DNA of 64,000 bases, from contig CM041465.1 of assembly GCA_023213395.1 (NCBI GenBank), positions 195,803,741 through 195,867,740 of the forward strand. The letters are read 5' to 3'. Numbering within the stretch: position 1 is the stretch's first letter; every line of letters starts with the position of its first letter. A program made the position numbers and the translations under genes. This document shows positions 9,930 through 21,600 of the stretch, piece after piece. This DNA is from Cycas panzhihuaensis (lineage: Eukaryota; Cycadophyta). The notes below the pieces were generated by a model, which searched no databases, was not told the DNA's origin, and saw only the letters and a list, made by a program, of their open reading frames with translations.

Positions 9930-12900
9930 AAAGCATGCTTTTCCCTCAAAGCACAGGTGGTAAGTGTGGATACTGCAAAAGCCATTTTTCTATTTCCCAA
10001 GTGGTGTCGTTATCCCCTACTTTCCATTTTATAAGATATTCCTTGATTTCTCTACAGCAGAGTCTTTTGGTACCTACATGTAGAATACCTTCTAGCTCTA
10101 CTACGATTTTTCCTTTGTCGTCCAATATAAGTAGGTCTAGCTAAGGCAAAACATCTTCCCCAAGTTTTTGCTTGAGGCAAGAAAAATGAAATGTATTGTG
10201 GATGCGATTGGTAGGAGACATTTCCAATTGGTATGCTACTTCCCCTATTTTGGCCAAAATTTTATAGGCCCCAAAGAATTTAGGTTATAGTTTGTATCGG
10301 CTTGATTGTTTTAAGTTGGTTTGCTTGTGTGGTTGAAGGCAAAGAAATACCCAATCTCCTGGCATGAAAGTTTGTTATGTTCTGTGCAGATCAACTTCTT
10401 GTTTCATTCTATTTCCGGCCAAATTCAACTTGTCCTTTAAAATTTCCAAAATGTGTTGTATTTATTGTTGTTGCTCTTGTACAGTATGGACTTCAGATAT
10501 TTGAGTCCATTTGAGAAGTGATGGTAGTTCAAAACCATACAGGGCTTGAAAGGGTGCCATCTTGGTGGCAACATGGTACATGGTGTTATACCACCATTCA
10601 GCCAAATGAAGCCATTTATGTCATTGGTGTTGTTTATTAGCAGTGAACTTTCGCAAATATCCTTCTAGACATTTATTGACAGCCTCAATTTGCCTATTAG
10701 TTTGTGGGTGATATCCCATACTCATGTTTAGCTTGGTGCCTGCCATTTTGAATAAGTCCTGCCAAAAATTGCTTGTAAACTTTGGATCTCGATCACTTAC
10801 AATTACTTTTGGGAAGTCGTGGAGACAATAATTTTTTTTTATAAATATCTCTACTATCTGATTAGCCTTGGCAATTGTATGTGTTCCTCAAAAATGAGCA
10901 TATTTTGTCAAAAGATTTACAATCACGAAACTGGCATCCTTCTCTTCTGATTCAGGTAACCCAATGATAAAATCCAATGATATTTCTTCCCATTTTTGCT
11001 CTGGGATAGGTAGCAGCTGGAGTAACCCTGGGATTTTCAAATTTTCACTTTTGTTTCTTTGGCAGACATCACATTCAAATACGAATTTGTAAATTTCAAC
11101 TTTCATTCCTTTTTAGAAAAAGGCGTCCCCAATCCGCCGATGAGGTTTGTCAATGTCAATGTGTCCTCTGATCACCGAGCAATGTGCTCCTCTAAAATTT
11201 TTGCCTTGATGGCAGATGTTGGAATTAGTATCTTTCCTTTTCTTAAAATTAACTCTCCCTATAGATTACCCTTGGTATTGTTCCCTTTTTCGATCTCTCG
11301 CAAGGCTTCCTAAGATTGAAGGTCATTTTTATAACCGTGAACTAGCTCTTTAATCCATTCGAGTGTGATTATTGTGATGCTTCGTAAAGTGGGTGGACTT
11401 TCTTTGGAATTTTCAGCTGGAATCCTAGATAATGCATCAACAATCACGTTCTCCTTCCCCCTTTTGTAGAGAATCAAAAAATCAAAGGTTTGGAGTTTGC
11501 TCACCCATTTTTGTTGTTCATCGAAGAGTGATGCATGGCTAATAAAATATTTCAAATTGTCATGATCAGTTTCGACTATGAACTTGTTACCTAGAAGATA
11601 CTGTCGCCATTGGTGTATGGCGTGCATAATTGCCAACATTTCTTTATCATAAATCGGTTTGAGACATTCTCGATTGTTAAGCTTCCTACTTTCGTATGCC
11701 AAGGGCCAGTCTTCTTGTAAGAGAACTGCCCCTATCCCAAGTCTAGACGCATCACATTCAATCATAAATGGTTTGGGAAAATCAGGAGTTGCTAATAGGG
11801 GATCTGTGGTCATGGCTACTTTTAACTCTTGAAAAGCTCCTTCTGTCTTCTGGGTCCACATGAAAGCATCTTTGTTGGTTAGATCAGTCAATGGTGCAGC
11901 TACATGCGCATACGCTTTAATGAACCTCCATATGAACCCTGCTGCTCCTAGAAATCCACGGACCCCTATTACGTTTTTTGGCATTGGCCAGTTGATGATG
12001 GCCTAAATCTTCTTGGGATCAATCTTTACTCCCTCTGGAGTGATGATATGACCCAAGTACTCCAACTCTATTTGTCCAAACATACATTTGTTCTTGTTGG
12101 CAAAGAACTTTTGGTCTTGTAGGAGTTGAAGAATAGTCTGTATATGTCCCAAGTGTTCTTGCCAAGTCCTGCTATAAATCAAAATATCAGCAAAGAAAGC
12201 CAAAACAAATGTCCATAAGCAAGGTTTAAGAACTTGGTTCATCGTGCTCTGGAAAGCTGCAGGCGCATTGGTTAAACCAAATGGCATGACCCAGAACTCA
12301 AATAATCCTTTGTGAGTTTGAAAAGCTATCTTGTAAACATCCTCTGCTTTGATTCAAATTTAGTAGTATCCAGATCATAAATTTGGAAAATATTTAGCCA
12401 CGTGTAATTCATCTAATAAATCATCTACTCGGGGGATGGGATATCTATTTTTGATGGTTAACTTATTTGGAGCCCGATAGTCTACGCACATTCAATAAGA
12501 CCCACTTTTTTCCAAGTATAAAAGGATATGCAAATGGACTGGTGCTTGGGACAATTGATCGCTGTTGTAATAACTCCTATGTTATTCACTCAATTTCCCG
12601 TTTCAAATGAAATAGATGACACTAAGGTCGAATGTTTACAGGAACTAATTGTGGAGCGAGTTTGATTGCGTGCTCATAACCTTGACTTAGGCATAATTCT
12701 TGAGGAAGTTCTTCAAACACTTGATTATACTAATCAATCATGGTTTAGACTTCTGTCGAAACTTCTTCAATGATTAATTTATAACATGAGAGCATGAAAG
12801 AAGTGGGGTTCTTCTGCAATAATTTTTCCATTCGTTGAGAAGAAACTAGTTGTGTTGGGGGAATATCTGGATGTTTGCAATTTGTACATTCAACCTTTTT

Positions 12901-13560
12901 GGTGAAAACACATAAAACGTGCTCTTTAATTGGTGACTATATTGCCCAGAGTTTATAGCCACTAAATTCCTAAAGCGACGTCGACACCCCAATTGGCATG
13001 GCGAACATACAGGTCATAGTTGTATAATCAGCTATTCGTAAATCCACCTATTGATAATACCCTCTGCAGGGCATGGTCCTACCATTTGTAATGGCCACTT
13101 GAAAGACATTAAGTGGTTTAATCTAGAGTCCCAGTTTGTCCACCATTAGTCTGTTTATGAAATTATGGGTGCTCCCATCGTCCACCAAAATTGAGATTTC
13201 TGCATTTTTTATTAACACTATAAAGCGAAGTGACTGTGGTGTGCGAACCTCCCATGTGATGGCTTGAAGAGAAATCTAGATGTTGCCAATATCGGTGTTT
13301 AGGACATCTAATTCGTTTATTTTTGCTATTGCTTCGTCCTCTGGATTATCCCCTTCAGGTTCTTTCGATATATTGTCTTCTTCATTGTTTATCATAAACA
13401 TCTTCTTTGCCGAAGATTTATGATCTCGGTTGTATTTGCCTCCATAGTGGAAACAAGTCTCGTTCCTAATGTGTTCGACTTAGGATAGATGCTCATCCTT
13501 TTTCTCAGAGGTTGGGGCCCCTACTTTTGTTCCTGATTGTGTCCAATTTGGTTGGAATTG
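9930..13560 (-). pseudogene. Gypsy-1 pol: protease, RT, RNase H, integrase, chromodomain end
   Basis: On the minus strand a knuckle remnant (CFHYGGKYNRDHK) near 13450 is followed by degraded protease (about 13300-12950). RT lies at about 12600-12000 with MPFGLTNAPAAFQ at 12287 and AFFADILIYS near 12200, where the first catalytic Asp is Ala. RNase H/connection is an open 224-residue frame at 11984-11310 with IECDASRLGIG. Integrase follows, with its zinc-binding CDVCQRNKS near 11070 and the start of the catalytic core (SLDFIIGLP) near 10970. Chromodomain sequence ends near 9940. Stops and frameshifts separate these blocks, so no full polyprotein can be made. Confidence 0.88.
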
Positions 13561-14358
13561 CTACACTAGATGCGTAGGTGTGTCGTTTCGCCAAACAAAG
13601 TTTTGCCTGCTCTCTTTGAATTCCACTTTGATATTCCTCGCATGATGTATGACATCGTTGAGTTGTAATGCATCTAACGTTTTAAGGTGATATTTGATAT
13701 TCCCCTTTAGACTTGTAATATACACTTCAACTAGTTGTTCTTCATTGATTTCTATCTCTAACAAACTATGAAGGTTTTGGAACTGTGTTGTGTATGCCTG
13801 TACTAATCTGGGCCATTGCAACCTCATGAGTTGAGCAAAATAATTAGTATTCCACGTTTCTTCGCATTGCTCAATGATGCATTTCTTCCGAAAATTCCAA
13901 TTAAAGTGGCTTGTCTTTGTATAGAATCTCTGCAACCAATGGTAACATTTTAGAGCTTTTCCATAAAGGTGAAGGGCTCTTACCACCAATTTTTCCTTGT
14001 TTGCTATGGGAGTTGCTTTGAAATAGATTTCTAGCTGTAAGATCCAACTTTGAATATATTTGGACCTTTCAGGGTCGAATTTCTCTAAAAGGAATTTGGT
14101 TCCTTTGATTCTGGGACCAAATTGGTACCCTAGATCTCCCTCTTCTTCTTCCTCTATGTACTCTTCATGTTTATGATTTCTAGATGGACCTATGTCATTT
14201 TTCCTTCCTATGACTATATTTGTAAGTAGCCAAATATCCCGTTTTATTTGAGCTAAATCGTTGGTATCGTCAACGTGATGGGATACCAATACTACTATCT
14301 CTGATGGTTGATTCACCATTTTATTGGATGAAAGTATTTTTCCTGATCTTAATTCCAT
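13561..14358 (-). CDS. Gypsy-1 gag, longest intact frame
   Basis: The open frame spans 14490-13561, but its first part lies in the LTR and primer site, so the Met at 14358 (MELRSGKILSS) is the likelier start, giving about 265 residues. An acidic stretch (EEYIEEEEEGDLG) precedes the capsid-like region with FDPERSKYIQSWILQLEIYF and WNTNYFAQLMRL, typical of the retrotransposon gag domain that builds the virus-like particle. The frame stops before the zinc knuckle, which lies further on in a broken frame. It is the best-preserved gag of this lineage in the window. Confidence 0.8.
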   Translation of the reverse strand: MELRSGKILSSNKMVNQPSEIVVLVSHHVDDTNDLAQIKRDIWLLTNIVIGRKNDIGPSRNHKHEEYIEEEEEGDLGYQFGPRIKGTKFLLEKFDPERSKYIQSWILQLEIYFKATPIANKEKLVVRALHLYGKALKCYHWLQRFYTKTSHFNWNFRKKCIIEQCEETWNTNYFAQLMRLQWPRLVQAYTTQFQNLHSLLEIEINEEQLVEVYITSLKGNIKYHLKTLDALQLNDVIHHARNIKVEFKESRQNFVWRNDTPTHLV

Positions 14359-14412
14359 TCTAAAAATTTTATCTTGCGCAACACTTCTTCTTAACCCAAC
14401 TTCGAAACGAAG

Positions 14413-14424
14413 ATCTAATACCAG
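14413..14424 (-). other. Gypsy-1 primer binding site
   Basis: TGGTATTAGATC on the minus strand lies one base inside the LTR end ..GCTACA. It resembles the initiator tRNA-Met site TGGTATCAGAGC, with three differences. Confidence 0.7.
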
Positions 14425-14425
14425 T

Positions 14426-14580
14426 TGTAGCAGTCTTACAACTTCGTCTCTAGGATTTATGAATAGAAGACTCCCAAAAATAAATAACAATCCAAAGATA
14501 TACTAACAAGAAGGAAAATTGCAACAATAGATAATGAACAATAACCACTGAATAATATCTTAAGTTCAGAAAGTAAAATG
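14426..14580 (-). repeat. Gypsy-1 5' LTR, only the inner ~155 bp kept
   Basis: It matches 9397-9545 closely, including GGATTTATGAATAGAAGACT. The match stops near 14580 and plus-strand Gypsy-2 gag begins at once, so U3 and most of the LTR were lost by deletion or recombination. Confidence 0.85.
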
Positions 14581-14582
14581 GT

Positions 14583-17500
14583 TTGACCAACAAGGAGAAA
14601 CCAGTGGTAGTCGCTCTACATCTTTACGAAAAAGCGTTATAATATTACCATTGGTGGCAGAGATTCTATGAAGCAACAGTCCATTATACTTGGATTTTTC
14701 TAAAAAGGGCTTTAATTGAACAATATGAGGACATGACAAAAACAGATTATTTTGCCCAACTTACTAGGTTACAACAGATTGGAACAATGCAAGCTTATAT
14801 AGAACAATTTCAAGTTTTGCATAGCTTGATTGAAGCTAATATCAATGAATGACAATTAGTAGAGGTCTATGTCGCAAGACTTAAAGGAAATATCAAGTAC
14901 TGCTTGAAGACATTAGATGTAAGCTTTCTTAGTGATGCCATTTGCCACGTAAGGAATATTTAGGCAAAATTTAAAGAGAACAGGCAAAGCTTTATTTGCT
15001 GAGACGATTTTCTGAGACAACTTGGCCAACAATTTGTACCGAATTTGAGACAATCTAGGACTAAAGTAGGGGCTCCTACGGTCGAAAAAAGGGAAGAGCA
15101 ATTATCAAGTGCTGAACACGTTAGAAATGGAGCTTGTTTCTGCTATAGTGGAAAAGACAACAGGGATCATAAATGTCCACCCTAGAAGATGTTTATGATA
15201 AGCAATGAAGAAGAAAATGTTCTCGAAGAAATTATAGAAGAAGAAACTATAGGCAATGAAGAGGAAGTTGAATTGGACGAGCTCCTCAATATCAATCCGA
15301 AAAATGTTCAAATATCTCTCCAGGTAATTACCGACGAAGTACACGCGCCCCAGACCTTATGATTCTCAAGGAGGATCAAAAATGTGAAAGTTTTGATCTT
15401 GGTAGATAATGGAAGTACTCATAACTTCATAAATCGGCCTACAACAACTAAGTTAGGGCTTCCGATTAAGCCAATTACTGTATTCTGTGTGGTTATCACA
15501 AATGGGAAAACCATGCCTTATAGTGGATGTTGTCAATAGGTAAATCTATGAATTGTTGATTACTCAACTACGACCGATATGTTCGCCATGTTAATTGGAG
15601 GGGTTGACGTCGTTTTAGGAGTCTAATGGCTACAAACCCTAGGTAACATTGTTACCAACTACCAAATGTGTTTCATGTGCTTTCACCAAAAGGGACAAAA
15701 ATACAAACTACAAGCTCCATAGGTACCTCACGTACAAATGGTGTCATCACAGCGAATGGAAAAAAAGCTTCAGAAGAATCCTACTTCTTTCCTGCTTTCT
15801 TGTTACAAGATAACTATCGAAGAAGTCCCATCAAAGGTTAAAACCCTCATTGATCAGCATAGTACAATGTTTAAGAAGCTCCCTCCCGAGCTACCTCCAA
15901 ATCATGGGTGTGAACATGCCATTGAGGTGGCCCCACAATCAACCATAGTGAACATTAGGCCTTATCGGTACTCATTACACTTTAAACAGGAGATTGAACA
16001 TATTACGCATAAGCTCTTAAAGTCGGGTATCACCACTCATAGCACTAGCCTGTTCGCCTCATCGATCATACTCTCCAAGAAGAAGTATGGATCATATCAA
16101 ATGTGCGGTGACTATCGAGCTCTTAATAAAATAACCATCAAGAGCAGATACCCAATTCCACATATCAACGACTTTCTAAATGAATTACATGGGGCTAGGT
16201 ACTTCTCTAAAATCGACCTATGATCTAGCTCTATTATCAAATCTGCATTAACACTGAAGACACTCACAAAATGACATATCACACGCATGAAGGACTGTTC
16301 AAGTTTTGAGTTATGCCATTCGGGTTGACAAATGCTCCAGCGATCTTTCAAAGCATGATGAAACAAAAATCTGAAGCCATACATACAAAAGTTTGTTTTG
16401 GTTTTCTTTGATGATATCTTAATTTATAGCTGAACTTGGCAGGAGGACATAGAGCATATTTGTATTATTCTTTAGCTTCTATAGGATCAACAACTTTTTG
16501 CCAATAGGAATAAATATTTATTTGGACAGACCGAGCTAGAATATTTGGGCCATATCATCACTTCGGAAGGGGTATGAATTGATCCAAAGAAGATTGAAGC
16601 AATCATCAACTGGTCAACACCGGAAAATGTGTCAGGAGTATTTGGATTTTTGAGAGGTGCAGGATTCATACGCAAGTTTATTAAGGGTTACCCTCACATA
16701 GCCACTCCCTTAACAAATCTGACTAAGAAAGATATATTTAAGGAGGCACAAATGGCTGAAAACGCTTTTCAACAATTAAAAGCAGTTATGACCTCATCTT
16801 CGGTCTTAGCAATGCCCGATTTTGCGAAACCATTCACTATCGAATGTGATGCATCGGGTTTTGGTATAGGGAAGGTACTCTTGCAAGAAGAAAGGCCAAT
16901 TGCGTACGCCTCAAACCTATATATGATAAAGAAATGCTGGCCATTATGCACGCCATCCACCAGTGGTGACAATACTTGTTAAGAAACAAGTTCATTGTTA
17001 AAAGAGATCATGATAGCTTGAAGTACTTCCTTAACCAAGCATCCTTGACAGATAAACAACAAAAATGGGTAAGTAGATTGCAAGCCTCTGATTTCTTAAT
17101 AGTCTACAAAAAGGGAAAGGAAAATATCATAACAGACATGCTGTCCAGATCAATGACAAAAACTCAAGAGGACAACCCAATTTCTTGAAAGAACATTACA
17201 GCGATAACTCTAGGCGAGACCAAGGAATTAATCATCCAGGGTTACATAGATGATATTCATTCCCAAAAAGCCTTGCAAGAGATAGAGAAGGGAATTAATA
17301 CTAAGTATACTCTTCGGGGTAATCTAATCCTAAGAAAAGGGAAATTGCTAGTTCCTATGGCCGCAACAATAAAAATGATGGTCTTGGAAGAAGCACATTG
17401 CTCTACATCGAGAGGCCTTACGAGAGTTGATACAACTTACCGAAAGATTATGGACACTTTTTTCTAGAAGGAATGAAAGCAGAGGTACAGAAGTTTCTAG

Positions 17501-18654
17501 CAGAATGTGATCTATGCCAACAGAACTATAGTGAAAATCTAAAAATTCCCGGTTTACTCCAACCACTACACATTTTAGAACAAAAGTGGGAGGAGATATC
17601 TATGGATTTTATCACAGCACTACCTAAATTGGAAGGTAAAGATGCCGCTTTTGTAGTAGTAGATCGCTTAACCAAATATGCATATTTTTGGGGAACACAA
17701 ACAACGGCTAAAACAACACAAATAACGAAGTTATTCATCCAAAAAGTGTATAGACTCCACGGATTCCCAAAGGTAATCATCAACAATCGTGAACCCAAAT
17801 TTACCAACCATTTCTGGCAAGAATTATTCAGGTTAGCCGGTACCAAGCCGAATATGAGTACGATATATCATCTACAAAGAGAGGGACAAACTAAGGCAGT
17901 AAACACATGCTTTGAAGGATGTTTACGTAATTTTGTTGATGAAAGACCACACCAATGGCACAAATGGCTTCACCTAGCGGAATGGTGGTATAACACAAAC
18001 CTACTATACTGCCACCAAGATGACGTCGTTCCAAGCATTGTATGGTTTTGAACCACCTTGTATGGTTTTGAACCACCTTCGATCTTGAGTTAACTAGACC
18101 TTCCAAAGCCCAGGCAGTAGAAGAATGCCAACAACAAGCAAGAAAAATATTGGAAGCATTAAAAGACAATCTCAATATGGTGTCGAATCGAATGAAACAA
18201 TAGGCAGATCTCCAAAGATCAAAACGAATATTTGAAGTTGGGGATTGGGTATTCCTTCATTTGCAGCCATACAAACAAATCAGTCTTAAGCAAGCAAGTC
18301 ATAATAAATTACAACCAAAATTTTTTAGACCCTACAAAATTTTGGCCAAGGTAAGTGAAGTGGCATATTGGTTAGAACTTCCCTCAACTTGTCAAATCCA
18401 CAACACATTCCACATCTCTCATTTCAAGAAGAAACTTGGAGAAGGTGTTTCGATCCAAGCTGATCTTCCCATATTAGGCAAAGAAGGAAAGATGTTAGCA
18501 AAACCCAAAGGCATTTTGCAAGAACGCATCAAAAGTTTATGTTCCATGGAAATCAAAGAATATCTTATTAAGTGGAAAATAGGAGATAACAGTGATGTAA
18601 CATGGGAAACAGAGAAATGGTTACATCAATACCCCAACTTACTCATGCTTTGAG
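14583..18654 (+). pseudogene. Gypsy-2: chromodomain Ty3/Gypsy gag-pol
   Basis: Gag begins truncated at 14583 (VALHLYEKALYYYHWWQRFY). Knuckle CFCYSGKDNRDHKC lies near 15136 and protease ILVDNGSTHNF near 15396. RT 15738-16560 has MCGDYRALNK near 16102 and intact FFDDILIYS near 16405. RNase H has IECDASGFGIG near 16838. Integrase zinc finger spans 17390-17520 and its core 17590-18050, with IINNREPKF where a catalytic Asp is expected. The chromodomain near 18550-18640 ends in the Trp-rich EIKEYLIKWK..TWETEKW pattern. The PR-RT-RH-IN order with a chromodomain marks a chromovirus. Several stops are at former Arg or Gln codons (for example YS*TW near 16430). Confidence 0.92.
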
Positions 18655-18667
18655 GGCAAAGCACGTT

Positions 18668-19150
18668 TTCAAGGGGCGGGACTTGTAGCAAGTCCTCAAT
18701 TGACCGCCTTCTCTAAAAAAATTGACTTGAATAAAATATGTTATGCTTAAGTTCTTCCCAACTATTGTGGCCAACTTAGTACTTTTTCTCGCCAACCTCA
18801 TTAAGTGTTATGGCTGACCAATTTAGGAGTTGGTTGAAGGACTATTTAAGCAAGTTGCTGGGCACCTTTAGGATCATCATCCAAACTATTCTCCTTGTTT
18901 AATTTTTGGCTCTTCGGCTGCATTTTTGGAGGGCACCTCGCCTCGAAGAGGGATCCTATTTCAGCTTCATCACTTGATTATTTTGAGCATAATTGTATAT
19001 ATAATTTGTTCGACAATTATATGATATTTAGCTTCGTCATTATCCAATTCTAGACTGTTGTTTTTAACTTATTTGCAGATGTAATCTATACTTAGAAAGT
19101 TGATATTTTTGTTCAACATAAGTATTTTCAAAAGAATTGTGTACTGATTT
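18668..19150 (+). mobile_element. Gypsy-2 polypurine tract and 3' LTR, truncated
   Basis: AAGGGGCGGGACT precedes TGTAGCA at 18684. The GGAGGGCACCTCGCCTCGAAG block near 18928 matches the other LTRs of this lineage. The expected terminal TGCTACA is missing; near 19150 the sequence changes to Copia RT. Confidence 0.8.
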
Positions 19151-20630
19151 TTAGCCCTCCCTTAGATATCGATACAAATGAAACATGGGATTCGATAGAA
19201 TTGCCTAAGGGAAAATAAGCAATAAGTTGCAAATGGATATACAAAACCAAATTTTGATCTGATGGTTCAACCTAGCATCACAAGGCTCAATTGAGTGCTA
19301 AGGGATTCAAACAAAAAGAAGGCATTGACTATGAGAAGACCTTTGCACTAGCAACAAATATGAATACCGTCATATTAATATTGGCCTTAGTTGCTTAATG
19401 CAAGTGACCGATTTATTAGATAGACGTGATGAGCGCCTTCCTAAATGGTGATCTTCAAGAGGAGGTATACTTGGAGCAACTTCCTACTTACATTTCACAT
19501 GGCAAAGAATATTTGGTTTGTTGCCTCAAAAAGGCATTGTATGGTTTGAAACAGGCCCCTAGAGTTGGTATTCCAAAATTGATGATATTTTCAGAGACAT
19601 GGCTATCATCAATCCTTATCAAACCCTAGTTTGTACATAAAAGTTAGGGATAACCATGTTGTCTTTGTCATTCTATATGTTGATGACTTAGTGATCATTA
19701 GGAGTGACATTAAGATGATACAGATTCTCCAGGATGACCTTAACAGACATTTCAAAATGACAGATCTTGGACTTCTCCATTATTTTCTAGGCATGAAGGT
19801 GTTGCAACAGCCAGTCTATATCTTCATCTCTCAAGCAAAATACACTTGGGACATTTTGCAGCAATTTAAAATGGAGGACTACAAACCATCACCTATGCCC
19901 ATGGAGAATGGCACAAAAAAAATCACATGATGAGGAAGCGAAATCAACAAATTCCACACTATACCAACAGCTAGTGGGTTGTCTCATCTCCTTGACTAAC
20001 ACTAGACTGGATCTCTCATTTGCAATTGGGATATGTTCCAAATACATGTCTCAACTCAATCAAAAGCATTGGAATGTAGTTAAATGTATCCTGAGATATA
20101 TCAAAGGTACATTGCAGCATGGCCTTCAGTATACACCCAATGAAAACTCCACATTGAAGGGGTTCTCAGACCCTGATTGGGCAGGATGCCAGGATAGTCG
20201 TCAATCGATCTCAAAATGTTGCTTCAACCTTGGGTCAACAATTGTTTCATGAAATTGCAAGAAGCAACCCAATGTTACCTTGTCCTCCACAGAAGCAAAG
20301 TGCAAAGCTGCAGTCAACACAAATTGCGAGGCTATATGGCTGAGGAGGATTCTTAACGAGCTTGGACTCAAGCAAAATCACCCCACCAAATTGTATTATG
20401 ACAACCAAAACGTGCTCAAGTTGTTGACTAAGAACTAGTATTTCATGTAACAACCAAGCACATTGGGGTCCATCACCATTTAATCAGAGAGCATGTGCAG
20501 AATAGTGAGATCGACCTCTTCTACAAGCCCACAGATCAACAACTATTAGACATCTTTACTAAGCCACTTACTAGAGAAAAATTTTATAAATTCAGGGATT
20601 GTCTAGGGGTAAAGCTTAACATTGTAGACA
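19151..20630 (+). pseudogene. Copia-2: RT and RNase H, 5'-truncated
   Basis: The fragment begins in RT just before the CKW motif and continues through FLNGDLQEEVYLEQ (19440), [11 protein letters not shown] (19530), YVDDLVI (19676) and GLLHYFLGM (19770). RNase H follows with YLTNTRLD-like and SDPDWAGC motifs and ends in a degraded IFTKPLTREKFY (about 20550-20585). Stops replace Trp, Gln and other codons, and small indels split the frame at 19630, 19925 and 20250. No gag, protease or integrase is present; the left junction is the cut LTR of Gypsy-2. Related in sequence to Copia-4 at 42-45 kb. Confidence 0.92.
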
Positions 20631-21211
20631 TTAAGGGGGGGTGTCAAACTTTTATGTTTCAGTGTTAAATCATGTACTCCATATTGTTATGTTATGTACT
20701 TTATGTAAAGTACTTTACCACTCAATATGATAAAGTACACACACACACATTCTTTCTAGTGAGCACGATGTTGTAATTTGACACCCACATTCTTTCCAAT
20801 GAGTGCAATGTTGTAACTTGAGGGTCAATGTACCCCTCATACACTTTTGCACATGTGAATGCACATGGGTTATGGCGCGCATGTTTGACAAGAGTCAAAC
20901 ATGCAACCCCCTAAGCTTTTGCCTCCTTCTCTATATATTGAGACCATTTTCTCATGTAGAGCATAGAGTGAGAGGTAATGTATTATTATGTTGCTCATTT
21001 GAATACAAGATAATCTTGTCATTTTGGAGCTAGAAGCAATTCCTACTACTCCATTGCTAATGTCTTTCTTATGCTTGAGTGTTTGCTTGCTTGTTGGCTA
21101 GTTCATGTAGTGTTATTGATTGATGCTAATCATTTGAATCTCTTAACACACTTGCTCCTCAAGTGATCCTAGGTTGTCTTTGCGGCATTGGAGCTTATAC
21201 CACATTCAACA
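20628..21211 (+). mobile_element. Copia-2 polypurine tract and 3' LTR
   Basis: ACATTAAGGGGGGG precedes TGTCAAAC at 20642; the LTR probably ends ..CATTCAACA at 21211 (570 bp). The end is supported by the solo LTR at 38639-39213, which is 575 bp, shares internal blocks and also ends TTCAACA. A CA microsatellite lies near 20738 and a TATA-like CTATATATTG near 20932. Confidence 0.75.
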
Positions 21212-21600
21212 TGAATTTTGTATCAAGTTCTATTATTAATTTATGATCATTTATTGTTGCTATTTATCAATACATGGATGTTATGCTGCATATGACTATT
21301 GAATGATATCTTATGAGGATGTACTAATGTAAATATATGATATTTTGATGTGAACTTTTGAGAACATTATTGTTATCTATTGGAAATACTTTGTAAATGA
21401 ATGCTTCCTACTATGAACACCTGTGATTATCTCCATTATCTATTGTCTCAAGGATTGGACCCACTGTACTTCCTGCTACCCCATTCTAGTGTGATGTATC
21501 TAGAGTTGTGAACTACCTCCAAATTCGTTGGCTCTTGCAATACTAATCGAATTCTTTTGAGGTATATTTCCTTGGCTTCATCCCACTTTCATTTTCTGCT
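21212..21600. other. Non-coding gap between two Copia remnants
   Basis: AT-rich sequence with no recognisable coding or repeat structure. Confidence 0.5.

Larger units (their letters stand above)
9397..14580 (-). mobile_element. Gypsy-1: chromodomain Ty3/Gypsy element, 5' LTR truncated
   Basis: Minus-strand order: partial 5' LTR (14580-14426), tRNA-type primer site (14424-14413), gag, protease, RT, RNase H, integrase, chromodomain end, polypurine tract and full 3' LTR (9915-9397). It is flanked on both sides by plus-strand Gypsy sequence, as if inserted into a relative, but the right flank does not continue the left one and no target duplication can be seen. Pol is broken by several stops. 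Confidence 0.88.
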
